Shown: positions 37,456 to 46,666 of the stretch, piece after piece
Numbering within the stretch: position 1 is the first letter of the stretch
How the letters are laid out: each line of letters opens with the position of its first letter
Origin: Microbacterium lacus
Lineage (GTDB): Bacteria; Actinomycetota; Actinomycetes; Actinomycetales; Microbacteriaceae
Assembly (NCBI RefSeq): GCF_002812805.1
Contig: NZ_NMUM01000023.1
Coordinates: forward strand, 124,001 to 188,000
Length of the DNA stretch: 64,000 bases
Reading direction: 5' to 3'
Program-made: the position numbers and the translations under genes
The notes under the pieces: generated by a model
Database searches by the model: none
Told to the model about the DNA's origin: nothing
Seen by the model: only the letters and a program-made list of their open reading frames with translations

Positions 37456-38661
37456 ATGAGACCCATGGAGTCCGACGGGCCGTGGGCGATCCCGCATCGC
37501 CACCCACCCGCGTGGGTGGGCGATCTCGTCGCGGCCGCATTGATCGTGGTGGCCGCGCTCGTGCCGTTTCCGGCTCACGAGTTCCGCCCCGATAGCCCGC
37601 TCGTCGTGGTCGTCGCCCTGCTGCCGGCGGTGCTGCTGCCACTGAGACGGCGCTGGCCGTTGTCCGTCCTCGTCGCCTGCCTGGGGTGCTACGGCATCGC
37701 GGCGCTGCTCGGAACCATCGCCCCCGGGATCGTGCTCGCTGCCGCGATCGCGATGTTCGGCGTTGCGAACCGTTCGACCCGGCGACGGACTCTCATCACG
37801 ATGGCGGTGGCGGTGCCCGGTATCGTCTTGCTCAGCGTGCTCGCCGCGATCGGCGACGTCTTCGACCCCCGTACCTTCCAGTTCGCCTTCGTGATGGCGT
37901 TCGCAGCAGCGGCGGGCGACGCTACCCGCTCGCGCCGCGAGTACATCAGCGAGATGACGGAGCGGGCTCTGCGCGCCGAGAAGACCCGCGAGGCCGAGGC
38001 ACAGCGTCAGATCACCGAAGAGCGCTTGCGCATCGCGCGTGACTTGCACGATGCCGTCGCGCATCAGATCTCGGTCATCAGTTTGAACGCGGGCGTGGCA
38101 TCGACGTCGCTCGAGACGCGTCCCGAGAAGACGCGCGAGGCGCTCGCGAACATCCGCTCCGCATCGCGTAGCGTGCTCGCCGAGATCGGCGATCTGCTCG
38201 AGATGCTGCGGGCCGACGAGGGCGGCGACGACGAGACATCCGTTCGTCCCCCGCAGCCGGGACTCGAGCGCCTGGACGACCTGGTCGCGCGTTTCCAGGA
38301 GACCGGCCTCGAGGTGGGGGTGCGGCGCGAGGGAGACCTGACGGTTGTGCCGACGCCGCTTCAGCGCATCGCGTACCGCGTCGTGCAAGAAGGCCTGACG
38401 AATGCGCACAAGCATGGCGCCCTGCACCGCGCTCATGTTCTGCTCGAGGCGGCGCCAGAGGCGATGCTGGTCGTCGTGACGAACCCCATCCGCGATGACC
38501 AGCCCCGGGAATTCGAAGCACGATCGGGGCACGGGCTCACCGGTCTGCGCGAGCGGGTCGCGGCGGTCCGCGGTTCGGTTCAGGCTGGCTCTACACCCGG
38601 CGGGTACCGGCTCGCGGCGAGCCTGCCCCTCGCGAAGCATCCAGAGGACGGCGCAGAGTGA
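37456..38661 (+). CDS. Sensor histidine kinase, NarL-type (HisKA_3)
   Basis: This 401-residue kinase has an N-terminal block of about five membrane helices (residues about 20-150). The phospho-acceptor is His198 in RDLHDAVAHQISV. The ATP-binding region includes NAHKHG (N-box) and GHGLTGLRER (G-box). The start ATG 37456 is preferred over an ATG nine bases on. With almost no extracytoplasmic loop, it should sense a membrane-associated signal. The stop overlaps the response-regulator start (GTGA). Confidence 0.9.
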   Translation: MRPMESDGPWAIPHRHPPAWVGDLVAAALIVVAALVPFPAHEFRPDSPLVVVVALLPAVLLPLRRRWPLSVLVACLGCYGIAALLGTIAPGIVLAAAIAMFGVANRSTRRRTLITMAVAVPGIVLLSVLAAIGDVFDPRTFQFAFVMAFAAAAGDATRSRREYISEMTERALRAEKTREAEAQRQITEERLRIARDLHDAVAHQISVISLNAGVASTSLETRPEKTREALANIRSASRSVLAEIGDLLEMLRADEGGDDETSVRPPQPGLERLDDLVARFQETGLEVGVRREGDLTVVPTPLQRIAYRVVQEGLTNAHKHGALHRAHVLLEAAPEAMLVVVTNPIRDDQPREFEARSGHGLTGLRERVAAVRGSVQAGSTPGGYRLAASLPLAKHPEDGAE

Positions 38662-39326
38662 CAACGGTTCTGATCGTGGACGACCAATCGCTCATCCGTT
38701 CGGCGGTGCGCGACCTGCTCGAGAATGCCGAAGACATCACGGTCGCGGGGGAGGCGGCCGACGGCGCCGTGGCCATCGCGAAGTCGGCCGAGCTGCGACC
38801 CGACGTGGTGCTGATGGACATCCGGATGCCCCAGGTCGACGGCATCGCTGCGACCGAGGCGATCTGCTCCGACCCGGCGCTCGCCGAGACGCGCGTGCTG
38901 ATCCTGACGACCTTCGAAGAGGACGAGTATTTGGTCGCGGCCCTGCGGGCGGGGGCGAGCGGGTTCATCGGCAAGGGGGCGGAGCCGGACGAGATCGTCC
39001 GCGCGGTGCGTGCGATCCATGCCGGCGATGCACTGCTCTCGCCCGCGGCTACGCGCAGCCTGATCACGCGCTATGTGCTGCCGACTCGCGCACCGGCCGT
39101 CGGGGTGATGCCGCCCGAGTTCGAACACCTGACCGAGCGCGAGCGCGAGGTGCTGCTGCTCGTGGCGCGTGGCCGATCCAACCAGGACATCGCGGACGAG
39201 TTGTTCATCTCACCCCACACGGCGAAGACCCACGTCAACCGCATCATGACGAAGCTGTACGCCCACGATCGGGCCCAGCTCGTGATCATCGCGTACGAGA
39301 GCGGACTCCTGGCTCCTGGGGCCTGA
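38658..39326 (+). CDS. Response regulator, NarL/FixJ type
   Basis: This 222-residue protein has a receiver domain (acidic pocket VDD at 8-9, phospho-acceptor Asp54 in VLMDIRMP, Lys106 in GFIGKG). A C-terminal LuxR helix-turn-helix reads LTEREREVLLLVARGRSNQD and continues with ISPHTAKTHVNRI. The start is GTG 38658, coupled to the kinase stop. The likely target is the divergent ABC exporter (inference from position). A copy of the 67-bp palindrome starts 15 bases after the stop. Confidence 0.93.
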   Translation: MTTVLIVDDQSLIRSAVRDLLENAEDITVAGEAADGAVAIAKSAELRPDVVLMDIRMPQVDGIAATEAICSDPALAETRVLILTTFEEDEYLVAALRAGASGFIGKGAEPDEIVRAVRAIHAGDALLSPAATRSLITRYVLPTRAPAVGVMPPEFEHLTEREREVLLLVARGRSNQDIADELFISPHTAKTHVNRIMTKLYAHDRAQLVIIAYESGLLAPGA

Positions 39327-39341
39327 GGCAGTCGCCCTCAG

Positions 39342-39408
39342 CGAAACACCCGTCGTGCGTCGAAACACCCCGTGGCATCGGCTGTCTCGACGCACGAGAG
39401 GTGTCTCG
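39342..39408. repeat. 67-bp palindromic repeat, CGAAACACCC family, copy 3
   Basis: CGAAACACCC starts at 39342 and 39361. Inverted GTGTCTCG units end at 39389 and 39408, 19 bp apart in each half. It lies between two genes of the same direction. Confidence 0.88.
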
Positions 39409-39472
39409 CTGTGCGGGCGCGGGATAGGGGCGGTAAGGGCCCGTCCCCTCTGCGGACGCCGATAATGGAGAC

Positions 39473-40387
39473 ATGACGCCCCAGGCGCCGAGCGGCAACG
39501 ATGCCGAACTCGACGAGCGCGATGCCGACCCCACGCGAGGTGACGCTGAGCTGCGGGAGTTGCGGCTGCGGGCGTACGGTCCCGATGCCGACATCGAGTC
39601 GGACCCGGCAGCGCTAGCGCGCCTGCGTGAACTCGAGGGGGTGCGTCGCGCAGTCCCGGCGGCATCCTCGCCGGGAACCGCGTCCGCCGCGACGTCTGGG
39701 CCATCCGGGTCGTCGGTTCCACCGCGCCCGCCGCTCCCGGTATCACCGCTCGTCGCGGGGGAGCCCGGTTCGCTCCCGGTCGACGATCGGAATTCGGATG
39801 CCTCGGCCGCCGCGATGGCCGCTACGCCGGCCTCTGCGCCGGCCACCCCCGGTGACGCCAGCACGCCCCGTGCCCGCTCCTGGGCGCGGCGCCTCGCTCG
39901 CTGGTCGCGCAACCCGCGCGCCATCGCGGTGGCGGCCGTCGCGCTCGTCGTGGTGCTCGCGCTCGCGATCGTGCCGGGACTGTTCACCGATCGACCCGAT
40001 GCCTTGCTCCGCGTCGATCCCGGTTACGCCGATGAGCAGCTGAGTACCGAGTACCGGCTCTTCCTGCGTCAGATCGGTGCCGATATGGACGACTTCATGC
40101 GGTTCGAGGACTTCGCGGGCCTGCAGGTGTGGGGCACGCCCACGGACGCGCCGGTGCGGTGCGTTCTGGTGTCGGACGGCCCGCAAGACGTTCGCGCGCT
40201 CAGCTGCATCCCGCGCGGGCTCGATCCGGTCGCCGACATGATGGTCTACCCCGGATCGCCCGTCCCCGGCGACCTCGAAGAGCGCTACCCCGATGCCGGT
40301 GCCGGCACGGCGGTGCGATTCACCCTGAGTGGTGACAGCGTCGAGGTCCGTGTGGTTCTGGCCGACTCCGAGCTCGAACTCTCGTAG
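39473..40387 (+). CDS. Single-pass membrane protein with extracytoplasmic domain, unknown
   Basis: The protein has 304 residues. The first 140 are acidic then Pro/Ala/Ser-rich and presumably cytoplasmic. One helix (AIAVAAVALVVVLALAIVPGL, about 147-167) follows, then an external domain of about 135 residues with two cysteines (RCVLVSDGP, LSCIPRG) that could form a disulfide. The ATG 39473 start is clear. I do not recognise the family. It stands alone between palindromic repeats. Confidence 0.7.
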   Translation: MTPQAPSGNDAELDERDADPTRGDAELRELRLRAYGPDADIESDPAALARLRELEGVRRAVPAASSPGTASAATSGPSGSSVPPRPPLPVSPLVAGEPGSLPVDDRNSDASAAAMAATPASAPATPGDASTPRARSWARRLARWSRNPRAIAVAAVALVVVLALAIVPGLFTDRPDALLRVDPGYADEQLSTEYRLFLRQIGADMDDFMRFEDFAGLQVWGTPTDAPVRCVLVSDGPQDVRALSCIPRGLDPVADMMVYPGSPVPGDLEERYPDAGAGTAVRFTLSGDSVEVRVVLADSELELS

Positions 40388-40404
40388 CGCCCGCCGCGAC
40401 GATT

Positions 40405-40501
40405 GCTCGCCTGGCACTCGTAGGGTTCGCCACAGGATCGCTCGCCTGGCACTCGTTGCGGTGTGGGGCGCCCTGTGACCGCACCTACTGCCAGGCGAGC
40501 G
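40405..40501. repeat. Palindromic element with GCTCGCCTGGCACTCG units
   Basis: Forward units start at 40405 and 40440, 35 bp apart. The inverted TGCCAGGCGAGC ends at 40501. Between them GCGGT and ACCGC pair. The proximal hairpin spans 40440-40501. It occupies part of the 283-base gap before the DeoR gene. Confidence 0.75.
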
Positions 40502-40604
40502 GGGCATGGCCACGGGGCACGGGACTCGGGACATGGGCCTCGGCAGGCGAACCCGGCGCGCCCGGGTGGCGACCCCGCAGGCGCACTCCTGTTGCGAATA
40601 CCTC

Positions 40605-40633
40605 TTGTTTTATGTTGTTTTGAGTTGTACTGT
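40605..40633 (+). promoter_or_regulatory. AT-rich promoter/operator region of the fructose operon
   Basis: An unusually AT-rich stretch contains TTGTTTTATGTTGTTTTGAG with tandem TTGTTT steps, upstream of the DeoR-type regulator. TTGTTT and TACTGT are spaced 17 bp like -35/-10 hexamers. Repeated TTGTTT boxes could be the site of autoregulation. Confidence 0.4.
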
Positions 40634-40670
40634 GTGGGAAACATCGCCGAACCAATGGGGGTCGACTCGC

Positions 40671-41456
40671 ATGTATGCAACGGAGCGCCAGGTCGCGATC
40701 GAGCACCAGCTCTCGCAGCAGGGCCGAGTTTCTGTGGTCGACCTCGCCCGCACCTTCGACGTCACCACCGAGACCGTTCGTCGTGACCTCGATGCGCTGG
40801 AGCGTGCCGGAGCCCTTCGCCGTGTGCACGGGGGAGCGGTGGCGCTGGATCGCACGAGCACGGCCGAGATCGCCGTCGCCGAACGCGGCCTGCAGCGTGG
40901 TGCCGAGAAGGCCGATATCGCCACCCGCGCCCTCGCCGCAATTCCCACCGGTTTTCGTGGCTCGGTCTTCGTCGACGCGGGCACGACCACGGCTGCCTTC
41001 GCCCGTGCCCTCGGCGATCACCTGCGTGCGGTCGGCGCGACGGCCGAGGTCGTCACGCACTCCGTCCCCATCGCGGCCGAACTCGGTGCGCGCGGAGATC
41101 TCGCACTCTCCGTCATCGGCGGGCGCGTCCGTGGACTGACCGCCGCCGCGGTCGGATCGTCGACCGTCCGCGCGATCGAGTCTCTGCGCCCCGACGTCGC
41201 GATCATCGGCACCAACGGTCTCGCGACGCCGTTCGGCCTCAGCACCCCCGACCCCGAAGAAGCGGCGGTCAAGCAGGCCATCGTCGAGTCGGCCCGCCGG
41301 GTGATCGTCCTCGCTGACTCGAGCAAAGCAGGTCAGGAGTACCTCGTGAGGTTTGGCCGACTCGAAGACATCGACGTGGTCGTGACGGATGCGCCGCTGC
41401 CCGAAGACCTCGCCGATGCCCTCGCGGTTGCGGGCGCGGAGGTGTGGCTGTCGTGA
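40671..41456 (+). CDS. fruR: DeoR-family transcriptional regulator of the fructose operon
   Basis: This 261-residue repressor has the DeoR helix-turn-helix RVSVVDLARTFDVTTETVRR, then DLDALERAGALRRVHGGA (residues about 18-56). The sugar-phosphate-binding domain (VFVDAGTTTAAFA, DSSKAGQEYLVRFGRL) follows. I chose ATG 40671 (MYATERQ), the usual beginning for the family, with a GGGGG run upstream. The stop overlaps the fruK start (GTGA), so the regulator belongs to the operon. The likely effector is fructose-1-phosphate or fructose-1,6-bisphosphate. Confidence 0.9.
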   Translation: MYATERQVAIEHQLSQQGRVSVVDLARTFDVTTETVRRDLDALERAGALRRVHGGAVALDRTSTAEIAVAERGLQRGAEKADIATRALAAIPTGFRGSVFVDAGTTTAAFARALGDHLRAVGATAEVVTHSVPIAAELGARGDLALSVIGGRVRGLTAAAVGSSTVRAIESLRPDVAIIGTNGLATPFGLSTPDPEEAAVKQAIVESARRVIVLADSSKAGQEYLVRFGRLEDIDVVVTDAPLPEDLADALAVAGAEVWLS

Positions 41457-42463
41457 TCGTCACCCTGACCGCCCATCCGGCTCTCGACCGCTCGATCGCC
41501 CTCGACGCCGCGCTCCGACCGGGCGACGTGCAGTCCGGCACGCCGGGACGAGAGGATGCCGGGGGCAAGGGCATCAACGTCGCCCGGGCCATCAAGGCCG
41601 CGGGTCATGAGGCGCTGGCGGTTCTGCCGCTCGCGTCCGAGGATCCGTACGCGGCGATCCTCGCGGCGACCGGTACCTGCGCCTATGTCGTGCCGATCGA
41701 GGGCCACGCTCGCGTCAACCTCACCCTGACCGATCCGACGGGTGAGACGACGAAGATCAACCTGCCGGGTGCCGTGCTCTCGCCCGATGAGGCCGCGCAG
41801 ATGATCCAGACCGTTGCCGCGGCCTGCGACGGAGCCGAGTGGCTCGTGCTCGCGGGCTCGCTCCCGCCGGGTGTGGCGGATGACTTCTACGTCGACGTGA
41901 TCGATGCGGTGCGCGAGCGATGGGGAGCGCATTCCCCGCGCATCGCCGTCGACACGTCCGGCCCGGCCCTCGCGGCCGTCGTCGAGCGCGGCCGCCCCGA
42001 CCTCATCAAGCCGAACGAGGACGAACTCGCCGAGCTCGCCGCCGTGGCGCTCGAGACGATGGGCGACGCATCGGATCTGATCCACCGGGTCGTGGAGCTT
42101 GCGCGATCGTTCGTGCCGGAGCGGGTCGGTGCCGCCCTGGTGACCCTCGGTGGTGACGGTGCCGTGCTGATCGACGCCGACGGCGCATGGGCCGGAACCC
42201 CGCCGCCCGTCACGCTCGTCAGCACGGTCGGCGCGGGCGACAGCTCGCTCGCCGGATTCGTGCTGGGCGACGTCGACGGGCTCGACGCGGCCGGGCGATT
42301 GCGCCGGGCGATCCAGTACGGAGCGGCCGCGGCATCCCTCCCCGGCTCGCAAGCACCCACCCCCGCAGATCTGCCCACGGGACACGTCGACATCGCTCGA
42401 ATCAATGTCGTCGCGTGGTGTCCCGAGCCCCCCGAACAGCACTCTTCGTACTACCGGCCATAG
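41453..42463 (+). CDS. fruK: 1-phosphofructokinase
   Basis: This 336-residue PfkB-family kinase phosphorylates the fructose-1-phosphate delivered by the PTS. Motifs are GGKGINVARAIKAAG near the N-terminus and STVGAGDSSLAGF near the C-terminus, with the catalytic Asp in GAGDS. The start GTG 41453 overlaps the DeoR stop; GTG 41444 is an alternative. The PTS gene follows 11 bases after the stop. Confidence 0.94.
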   Translation: MIVTLTAHPALDRSIALDAALRPGDVQSGTPGREDAGGKGINVARAIKAAGHEALAVLPLASEDPYAAILAATGTCAYVVPIEGHARVNLTLTDPTGETTKINLPGAVLSPDEAAQMIQTVAAACDGAEWLVLAGSLPPGVADDFYVDVIDAVRERWGAHSPRIAVDTSGPALAAVVERGRPDLIKPNEDELAELAAVALETMGDASDLIHRVVELARSFVPERVGAALVTLGGDGAVLIDADGAWAGTPPPVTLVSTVGAGDSSLAGFVLGDVDGLDAAGRLRRAIQYGAAAASLPGSQAPTPADLPTGHVDIARINVVAWCPEPPEQHSSYYRP

Positions 42464-42474
42464 GAGGTCACGCA

Positions 42475-44562
42475 ATGTCAGAAGCAGGAATGTCCGCAGC
42501 GGGCACGCCACACGAAGGCCCGCCCACCATCACGCCCGAGCTCGTCAGCCTGGACGTCGACCTCGGGCTCGACAAGGCCGCGGTCATTCGCGCCCTCGCC
42601 GAGCGTGTCGCCGCGCAGGGTCGCGCGAGCGACGCCGGTGCGCTGTTCGACGCCGCCTGGGCCCGCGAGCAGACGGATGAGACGGGTCTGCCGGGCGGAA
42701 TCGCGATCCCGCACGCCAAGACCGCCGCGGTCACCGTTCCCTCGCTCGCCTTCGCGCGCCTGGCCCCGGGTGTCGACTTCGGCGCCGAGGACGGCCCCGC
42801 CGACCTGGTGTTCCTGATCGCCGCGCCCGCGGATGCCGCCGAGGCGCACCTGGCCGTGCTGTCGAAGCTGGCGCGCAACCTCATGCAGGACGACTTCACC
42901 TCGGCGCTGCGTGCCGCAAAGACCGATGCCGAGGTCGTTTCGATCGTTCGTGTCGCGATCGGAGAAGAGGATGCCCCGGCCCCGGCTGTTGCACCCTCCG
43001 CCACTGATGCGGCCCCGATCGCCGAGCCCGCGGTCGTCTCTCCGGTCACGCCCGAGCACGGTCCCCGCCCGCGCATAGTCGCGGTCACGGCCTGTGCGAC
43101 GGGCATCGCCCACACCTACATGGCAGCAGACGCCCTGACGGCCGCGGGCCAGAAGGCCGACATCGAGGTGATCGTCGAGCCGCAGGGTTCGAGCGGTTAC
43201 AAGGCCATCGACCCCGCGATCATCGCCGGGGCCGACGCCGTGATCTTCGCGGTCGACGTCGACGTGCGTGAACCGCAGCGGTTCGCCGGCAAGCCGGTCA
43301 TCCGCACGACGGTCAAGCGCGGCATCGACCACGCCGACGCTCTCGTCGCCGAGGCTGTGGCCGCGGCATCCGATCCCACCGCCGACCGTGTCCCGGCATC
43401 GAACGCCGACGGCTCGACCGCGACGGCGAGCACCAACACCGCCAACGAGTCGGTCGGGGCGCGCATCAAGCGGTGGCTGCTCACCGGTGTGAGCTACATG
43501 ATCCCGTTCGTCGCGGGTGGCGGTCTGCTGATCGCGCTCGGGTTCTTGCTCGCCGGATACGAGGTGACCGACTTCGCGGCGACCGTCATCATCGACAACT
43601 CGATCGTCGACCTTCCCGAGGGTGGGCTCGGCCAGTATCTCGGGTCCGTTGCCTTCATGATCGGTGCGACCTCGATGGGCTTCCTCGTGCCTGTGCTCGC
43701 GGGCTTCATCGCCTTCGCGATCGCCGACCGGCCGGGTATCGCACCCGGTTTCGTCGCCGGTGCCGTCGCCGTGCTGATGGGCGCCGGCTTCATCGGTGGA
43801 ATGGTCGGCGGCGTGCTCGCCGGCTTCATCGCCTGGTGGATCGGACGCATCCCCGCCCCGCGCTGGCTGCGTGGCCTGATGCCCGTCGTGATCATCCCGC
43901 TGGTCGGGTCGATCTTCGCCTCGGGTCTGATGGTGCTGCTGCTCGGTCGTCCGATCGCGCAGCTCGTCATCTGGCTGTCGGACTGGCTGAACAGCCTGAC
44001 CGGTGCCTCGGCGATCGGCCTCGGAATCATCCTCGGCCTCATGATGTGCTTCGACCTCGGTGGCCCGGTCAACAAGGTCGCGTACACGTTCGCGACGGCC
44101 GGTCTTGCCGCGGCATCCACGAGCGACATCTACTCGGCCCCGTACCTCATCATGGGAGCGGTCATGTGTGCCGGAATGGTGCCCCCGCTCGCGATGGCGC
44201 TCGCCTCGACCGTGCTCGCACGCCGCAGGTTCTCGCAGGTCGAGCGTGAGAACGGCAAGGCGGCCTGGCTGCTCGGCGCCGCGTTCATCAGCGAGGGTGC
44301 GATCCCGTTCGCCGCGGTCGACCCGCTGCGCGTCATCCCGGCCTCGATGCTCGGTGGCGCGGTCACGGGTGCACTCAGCATGGCGTTCGGCGTCTCGTCT
44401 CTCGCCCCGCACGGTGGCATCTTCGTCTTCTTCGCCATCAACCCGATCTGGGGCTTCCTGATCGCGCTGATCGCTGGCACCGTCGTCGCCGCGTTCGCGG
44501 TCGTCGGGCTGAAGACGTGGGTCCGCAAGCGCGAGCCCGTGGACGAGGTCGCCCCGGCCTGA
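42475..44562 (+). CDS. fruA: Fructose-specific PTS transporter, EIIABC
   Basis: This 695-residue three-domain permease imports and phosphorylates fructose. EIIA (about 20-160) carries phospho-His80 in GIAIPHAK. EIIB (about 195-290) has phospho-Cys207 in VTACATGIAHTYMAA. EIIC (about 325-690) is the membrane channel with GFIGGMVGGVLAGF and FDLGGPVNKVAY. The ribosome-binding site is AGGAGG, 6 bases before ATG 42475. No ptsH gene is adjacent, so HPr must come from elsewhere. A long hairpin follows the gene. Confidence 0.96.
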   Translation: MSEAGMSAAGTPHEGPPTITPELVSLDVDLGLDKAAVIRALAERVAAQGRASDAGALFDAAWAREQTDETGLPGGIAIPHAKTAAVTVPSLAFARLAPGVDFGAEDGPADLVFLIAAPADAAEAHLAVLSKLARNLMQDDFTSALRAAKTDAEVVSIVRVAIGEEDAPAPAVAPSATDAAPIAEPAVVSPVTPEHGPRPRIVAVTACATGIAHTYMAADALTAAGQKADIEVIVEPQGSSGYKAIDPAIIAGADAVIFAVDVDVREPQRFAGKPVIRTTVKRGIDHADALVAEAVAAASDPTADRVPASNADGSTATASTNTANESVGARIKRWLLTGVSYMIPFVAGGGLLIALGFLLAGYEVTDFAATVIIDNSIVDLPEGGLGQYLGSVAFMIGATSMGFLVPVLAGFIAFAIADRPGIAPGFVAGAVAVLMGAGFIGGMVGGVLAGFIAWWIGRIPAPRWLRGLMPVVIIPLVGSIFASGLMVLLLGRPIAQLVIWLSDWLNSLTGASAIGLGIILGLMMCFDLGGPVNKVAYTFATAGLAAASTSDIYSAPYLIMGAVMCAGMVPPLAMALASTVLARRRFSQVERENGKAAWLLGAAFISEGAIPFAAVDPLRVIPASMLGGAVTGALSMAFGVSSLAPHGGIFVFFAINPIWGFLIALIAGTVVAAFAVVGLKTWVRKREPVDEVAPA

Positions 44563-44607
44563 GCGGTTCCCGTCGCCGCCTAGCGTTCCCTGCCGGAATC
44601 CCCTCCG

Positions 44608-44663
44608 CGATGTCCCGCCTTTTCACCCCATGCGTTGTTTTGGGGTGAAAAGGTGGGACATCG
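44608..44663. repeat. 56-bp perfect-type hairpin after fruA
   Basis: A 23-bp stem (CGATGTCCCGCCTTTTCACCCCA with its complement, one G-U pair) encloses a 10-base loop TGCGTTGTTT. There is no T-run, so termination would be factor-dependent or bidirectional. It lies between convergent genes. Confidence 0.85.
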
Positions 44664-44707
44664 TGCGTTGGAGGCGGGGCGAGGCGTAGGTGGGGCGGCG
44701 GTCGGCG

Positions 44708-45361
44708 TCAGGCGTTCTGCGAATAGGTGCGCCGGTTGCTGTCGCCGCGGTGCACGACCAGGCTGATGGGTCGTGCGAGCAGCAGCAGCAACAGCGGGTA
44801 GAGGCTCGTCACCGGGAATACGACCGCGATGATCAGGGCGAGCACGGTGAGGGGAACCGCCAACCAGTCGGTCCACGAGGTGGGTGGGGCTGGGACATCC
44901 GGGCCTCGAAGTCCGCGGCGCACGATGATTTCTTTCTGCAGCCGGATCGCCACGACCGTGGCGAGGATCGTCGCGATGTAGACGCCGGATCCGAGGGCCG
45001 TGGTGCCGGATGTCTCGACCACGAGCACGGTCGGGAGCGGGAGGAAGGCGATCGCGGCGACCCACAGCAGGTTCGCGTTGATGAGCGCGGGGGTCGAGGC
45101 GATGACGTCGATGTAGACGCGGTGGTGCATCTTCCAGAACGAGGCGATCAGCACGAAGCTGAGGGCCGCGGCGAAGAGGCTGAGCGCGTTGTCGGCGAAG
45201 AAGGTTCCGGCACCCTCGGATCGGTCTTGCTGGGCCGCGTCGACCAGGGGCAGCACGATCAGGGTGATGGCGATGGCGACGACCGCGTCGGTGAAGGTGA
45301 CGAGACGCTCGACCCCGCGGGAGCGCAGGCGTGCCTGGTGCGATTCGGACTGTGGCTCCAT
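44708..45361 (-). CDS. TMEM175-family (DUF1211) membrane protein, putative potassium channel
   Basis: This 217-residue protein has about six helices. The first helix motif RLVTFTDAVVAIAITLIVLPL corresponds to the FSD signature of bacterial TMEM175 channels, here with T for S. Bacterial members are potassium-selective tetramers with one repeat of six helices. The start ATG 45361 was chosen over open frame upstream that lacks similarity. It ends close to the fruA hairpin. It is not obviously in an operon. Confidence 0.85.
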   Translation of the reverse strand: MEPQSESHQARLRSRGVERLVTFTDAVVAIAITLIVLPLVDAAQQDRSEGAGTFFADNALSLFAAALSFVLIASFWKMHHRVYIDVIASTPALINANLLWVAAIAFLPLPTVLVVETSGTTALGSGVYIATILATVVAIRLQKEIIVRRGLRGPDVPAPPTSWTDWLAVPLTVLALIIAVVFPVTSLYPLLLLLLARPISLVVHRGDSNRRTYSQNA

Positions 45362-45411
45362 GCCCACATTCTGGCGGTACTCGCGCCCCGTGCCCGCGTA
45401 CCCCGCGCGGG

Positions 45412-45825
45412 TCAGCCCGGGAACGTGACGTCGACCGTGTAGCCGGCCAGGTCTTGGTCGACCGGGAGCTCGAAGGTGGTCGGGCCGAGGTCGGCCGTGC
45501 AGGGCCCCTCGCTGTTGCTCACGACCGAGAGGATCACGGTGTCGTCGCCGATTTCTTCGATCGAGGGCACACCCGGGCAGCTTCCCGAGCCGAGGGTTGT
45601 GACGACCAGTGTTCCGTCCGAGTACCAGGCGCGCACGGCGGGGCCGAGGGGGTCGGTGGTTTCGTCGATGCCGGTGACGACGAGCGCCTGGCCGGTGAGG
45701 GTGGGTTCGCCTCGCACGCCGCCGTGGTCGGGTTCGGGGTCGGCGCACGAGCTCAGCGCGAGGGCTGCGATCGCGATGCCGACCGCGGCGACGCCGGCCC
45801 GTCGGGTGCGTGCGAGGCGAGGCAT
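45412..45825 (-). CDS. Small lipoprotein, unknown function
   Basis: This 137-residue protein has a lipoprotein signal peptide: basic start, hydrophobic AAVGIAIAALAL, then lipobox LSSC with Cys27. The mature part has two further cysteines (SCPGV and PCTAD) that may form a disulfide. It has no recognisable domain. It would be anchored to the outer face of the membrane. The upstream metallo-hydrolase gene is on the same strand, ending nine bases before this start, so the two may be co-transcribed. Confidence 0.75.
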   Translation of the reverse strand: MPRLARTRRAGVAAVGIAIAALALSSCADPEPDHGGVRGEPTLTGQALVVTGIDETTDPLGPAVRAWYSDGTLVVTTLGSGSCPGVPSIEEIGDDTVILSVVSNSEGPCTADLGPTTFELPVDQDLAGYTVDVTFPG

Positions 45826-45834
45826 CCGGATGTC

Positions 45835-46473
45835 TTAGATGTCGATTGATTCGCCGGGTTCGACGGCGAGGAATTCGCCGCCGTTCTGGCTGGCGGCCCA
45901 CTGCAGTCGGGCGCGGTGCATGTCGCGGCCGACGACCGAGAGGGTCATGTCGTGGGTTCCGAAGACGCGGCGGGCGCCGACGGCGACGACGAAGTCGATG
46001 GCGTCGGAGATCTTGAGCCAGGGGGCGCCGAGGGGTGCGGCGAGCACTTTGACGTCGACGCCTTCGGGTACGGCGTAGGAGTCGCCCGGGTAGTAGAAGA
46101 CGTCGTTGACGAGCACGCCGACGTTCTGGATCTGGGGGATGGAGCTGTGAATGATCTCGTGTGCGCCGCCGAAGAAGCGGAGGGTGAAGGGTTCGATGTC
46201 GACGATGTCGCCGGGGCCGACGACGGTGATGTCGTAGTCGGACGCAGCGGCCGCGACGCCTTCGGGTCCGTAGATGGGTACGCCGGGGGAGGCTTTGCGG
46301 ATGCGGTCGAGTTGTTCGGGTGTCCAGTGGTCGGGGTGTTCGTGGGTGAGCACGACGGCGACGACGCCTGTGAGGTCGGGGAAGGGGGTGCTGAGCGACC
46401 CCGGGTCGATGACGAGCGAGCGCCCGGATTCTTCGAGGAGGAGGGCGGCGTGTTCGTTCTTGGTGAGGCGCAT
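45835..46473 (-). CDS. MBL-fold metal-dependent hydrolase
   Basis: This 212-residue metallo-beta-lactamase-fold protein of the UlaG/RomA-like group has the metal motif LTHEHPDHW (H-x-H-x-D-H) near residue 41, later metal-site candidates DSYAVPEG and GTHDMTLS, and the opening MRLTKNEHAALLLE typical for the group. I chose ATG 46473; the frame runs further up but leaves the family. The substrate is unknown. It ends just before the lipoprotein gene. Confidence 0.85.
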   Translation of the reverse strand: MRLTKNEHAALLLEESGRSLVIDPGSLSTPFPDLTGVVAVVLTHEHPDHWTPEQLDRIRKASPGVPIYGPEGVAAAASDYDITVVGPGDIVDIEPFTLRFFGGAHEIIHSSIPQIQNVGVLVNDVFYYPGDSYAVPEGVDVKVLAAPLGAPWLKISDAIDFVVAVGARRVFGTHDMTLSVVGRDMHRARLQWAASQNGGEFLAVEPGESIDI

Positions 46474-46582
46474 CCTTGAAGTCAACCGCTTTGTCGAGCC
46501 CCTGGGCAAGCGTCGTGCTCCGGCACGCGCGTGATTTGTCGCCCCCGTCGTGGCGTGGCATACTTGTACGGTTGTCTTGTGA

Positions 46583-46655
46583 GGCCCCATCGTATAGCGG
46601 CCTAGTACGCCGCCCTCTCACGGCGGTAACGCGGGTTCGAATCCCGCTGGGGTCA
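46583..46655 (+). tRNA. tRNA-Glu (anticodon CTC)
   Basis: The acceptor stem is GGCCCCA/TGGGGTC. The anticodon stem CCGCC/GGCGG closes the loop CTCTCAC, giving CTC. The T arm is GCGGG-TTCGAAT-CCCGC. The discriminator is A. Confidence 0.96.
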
Positions 46656-46666
46656 CAAACGACAAA

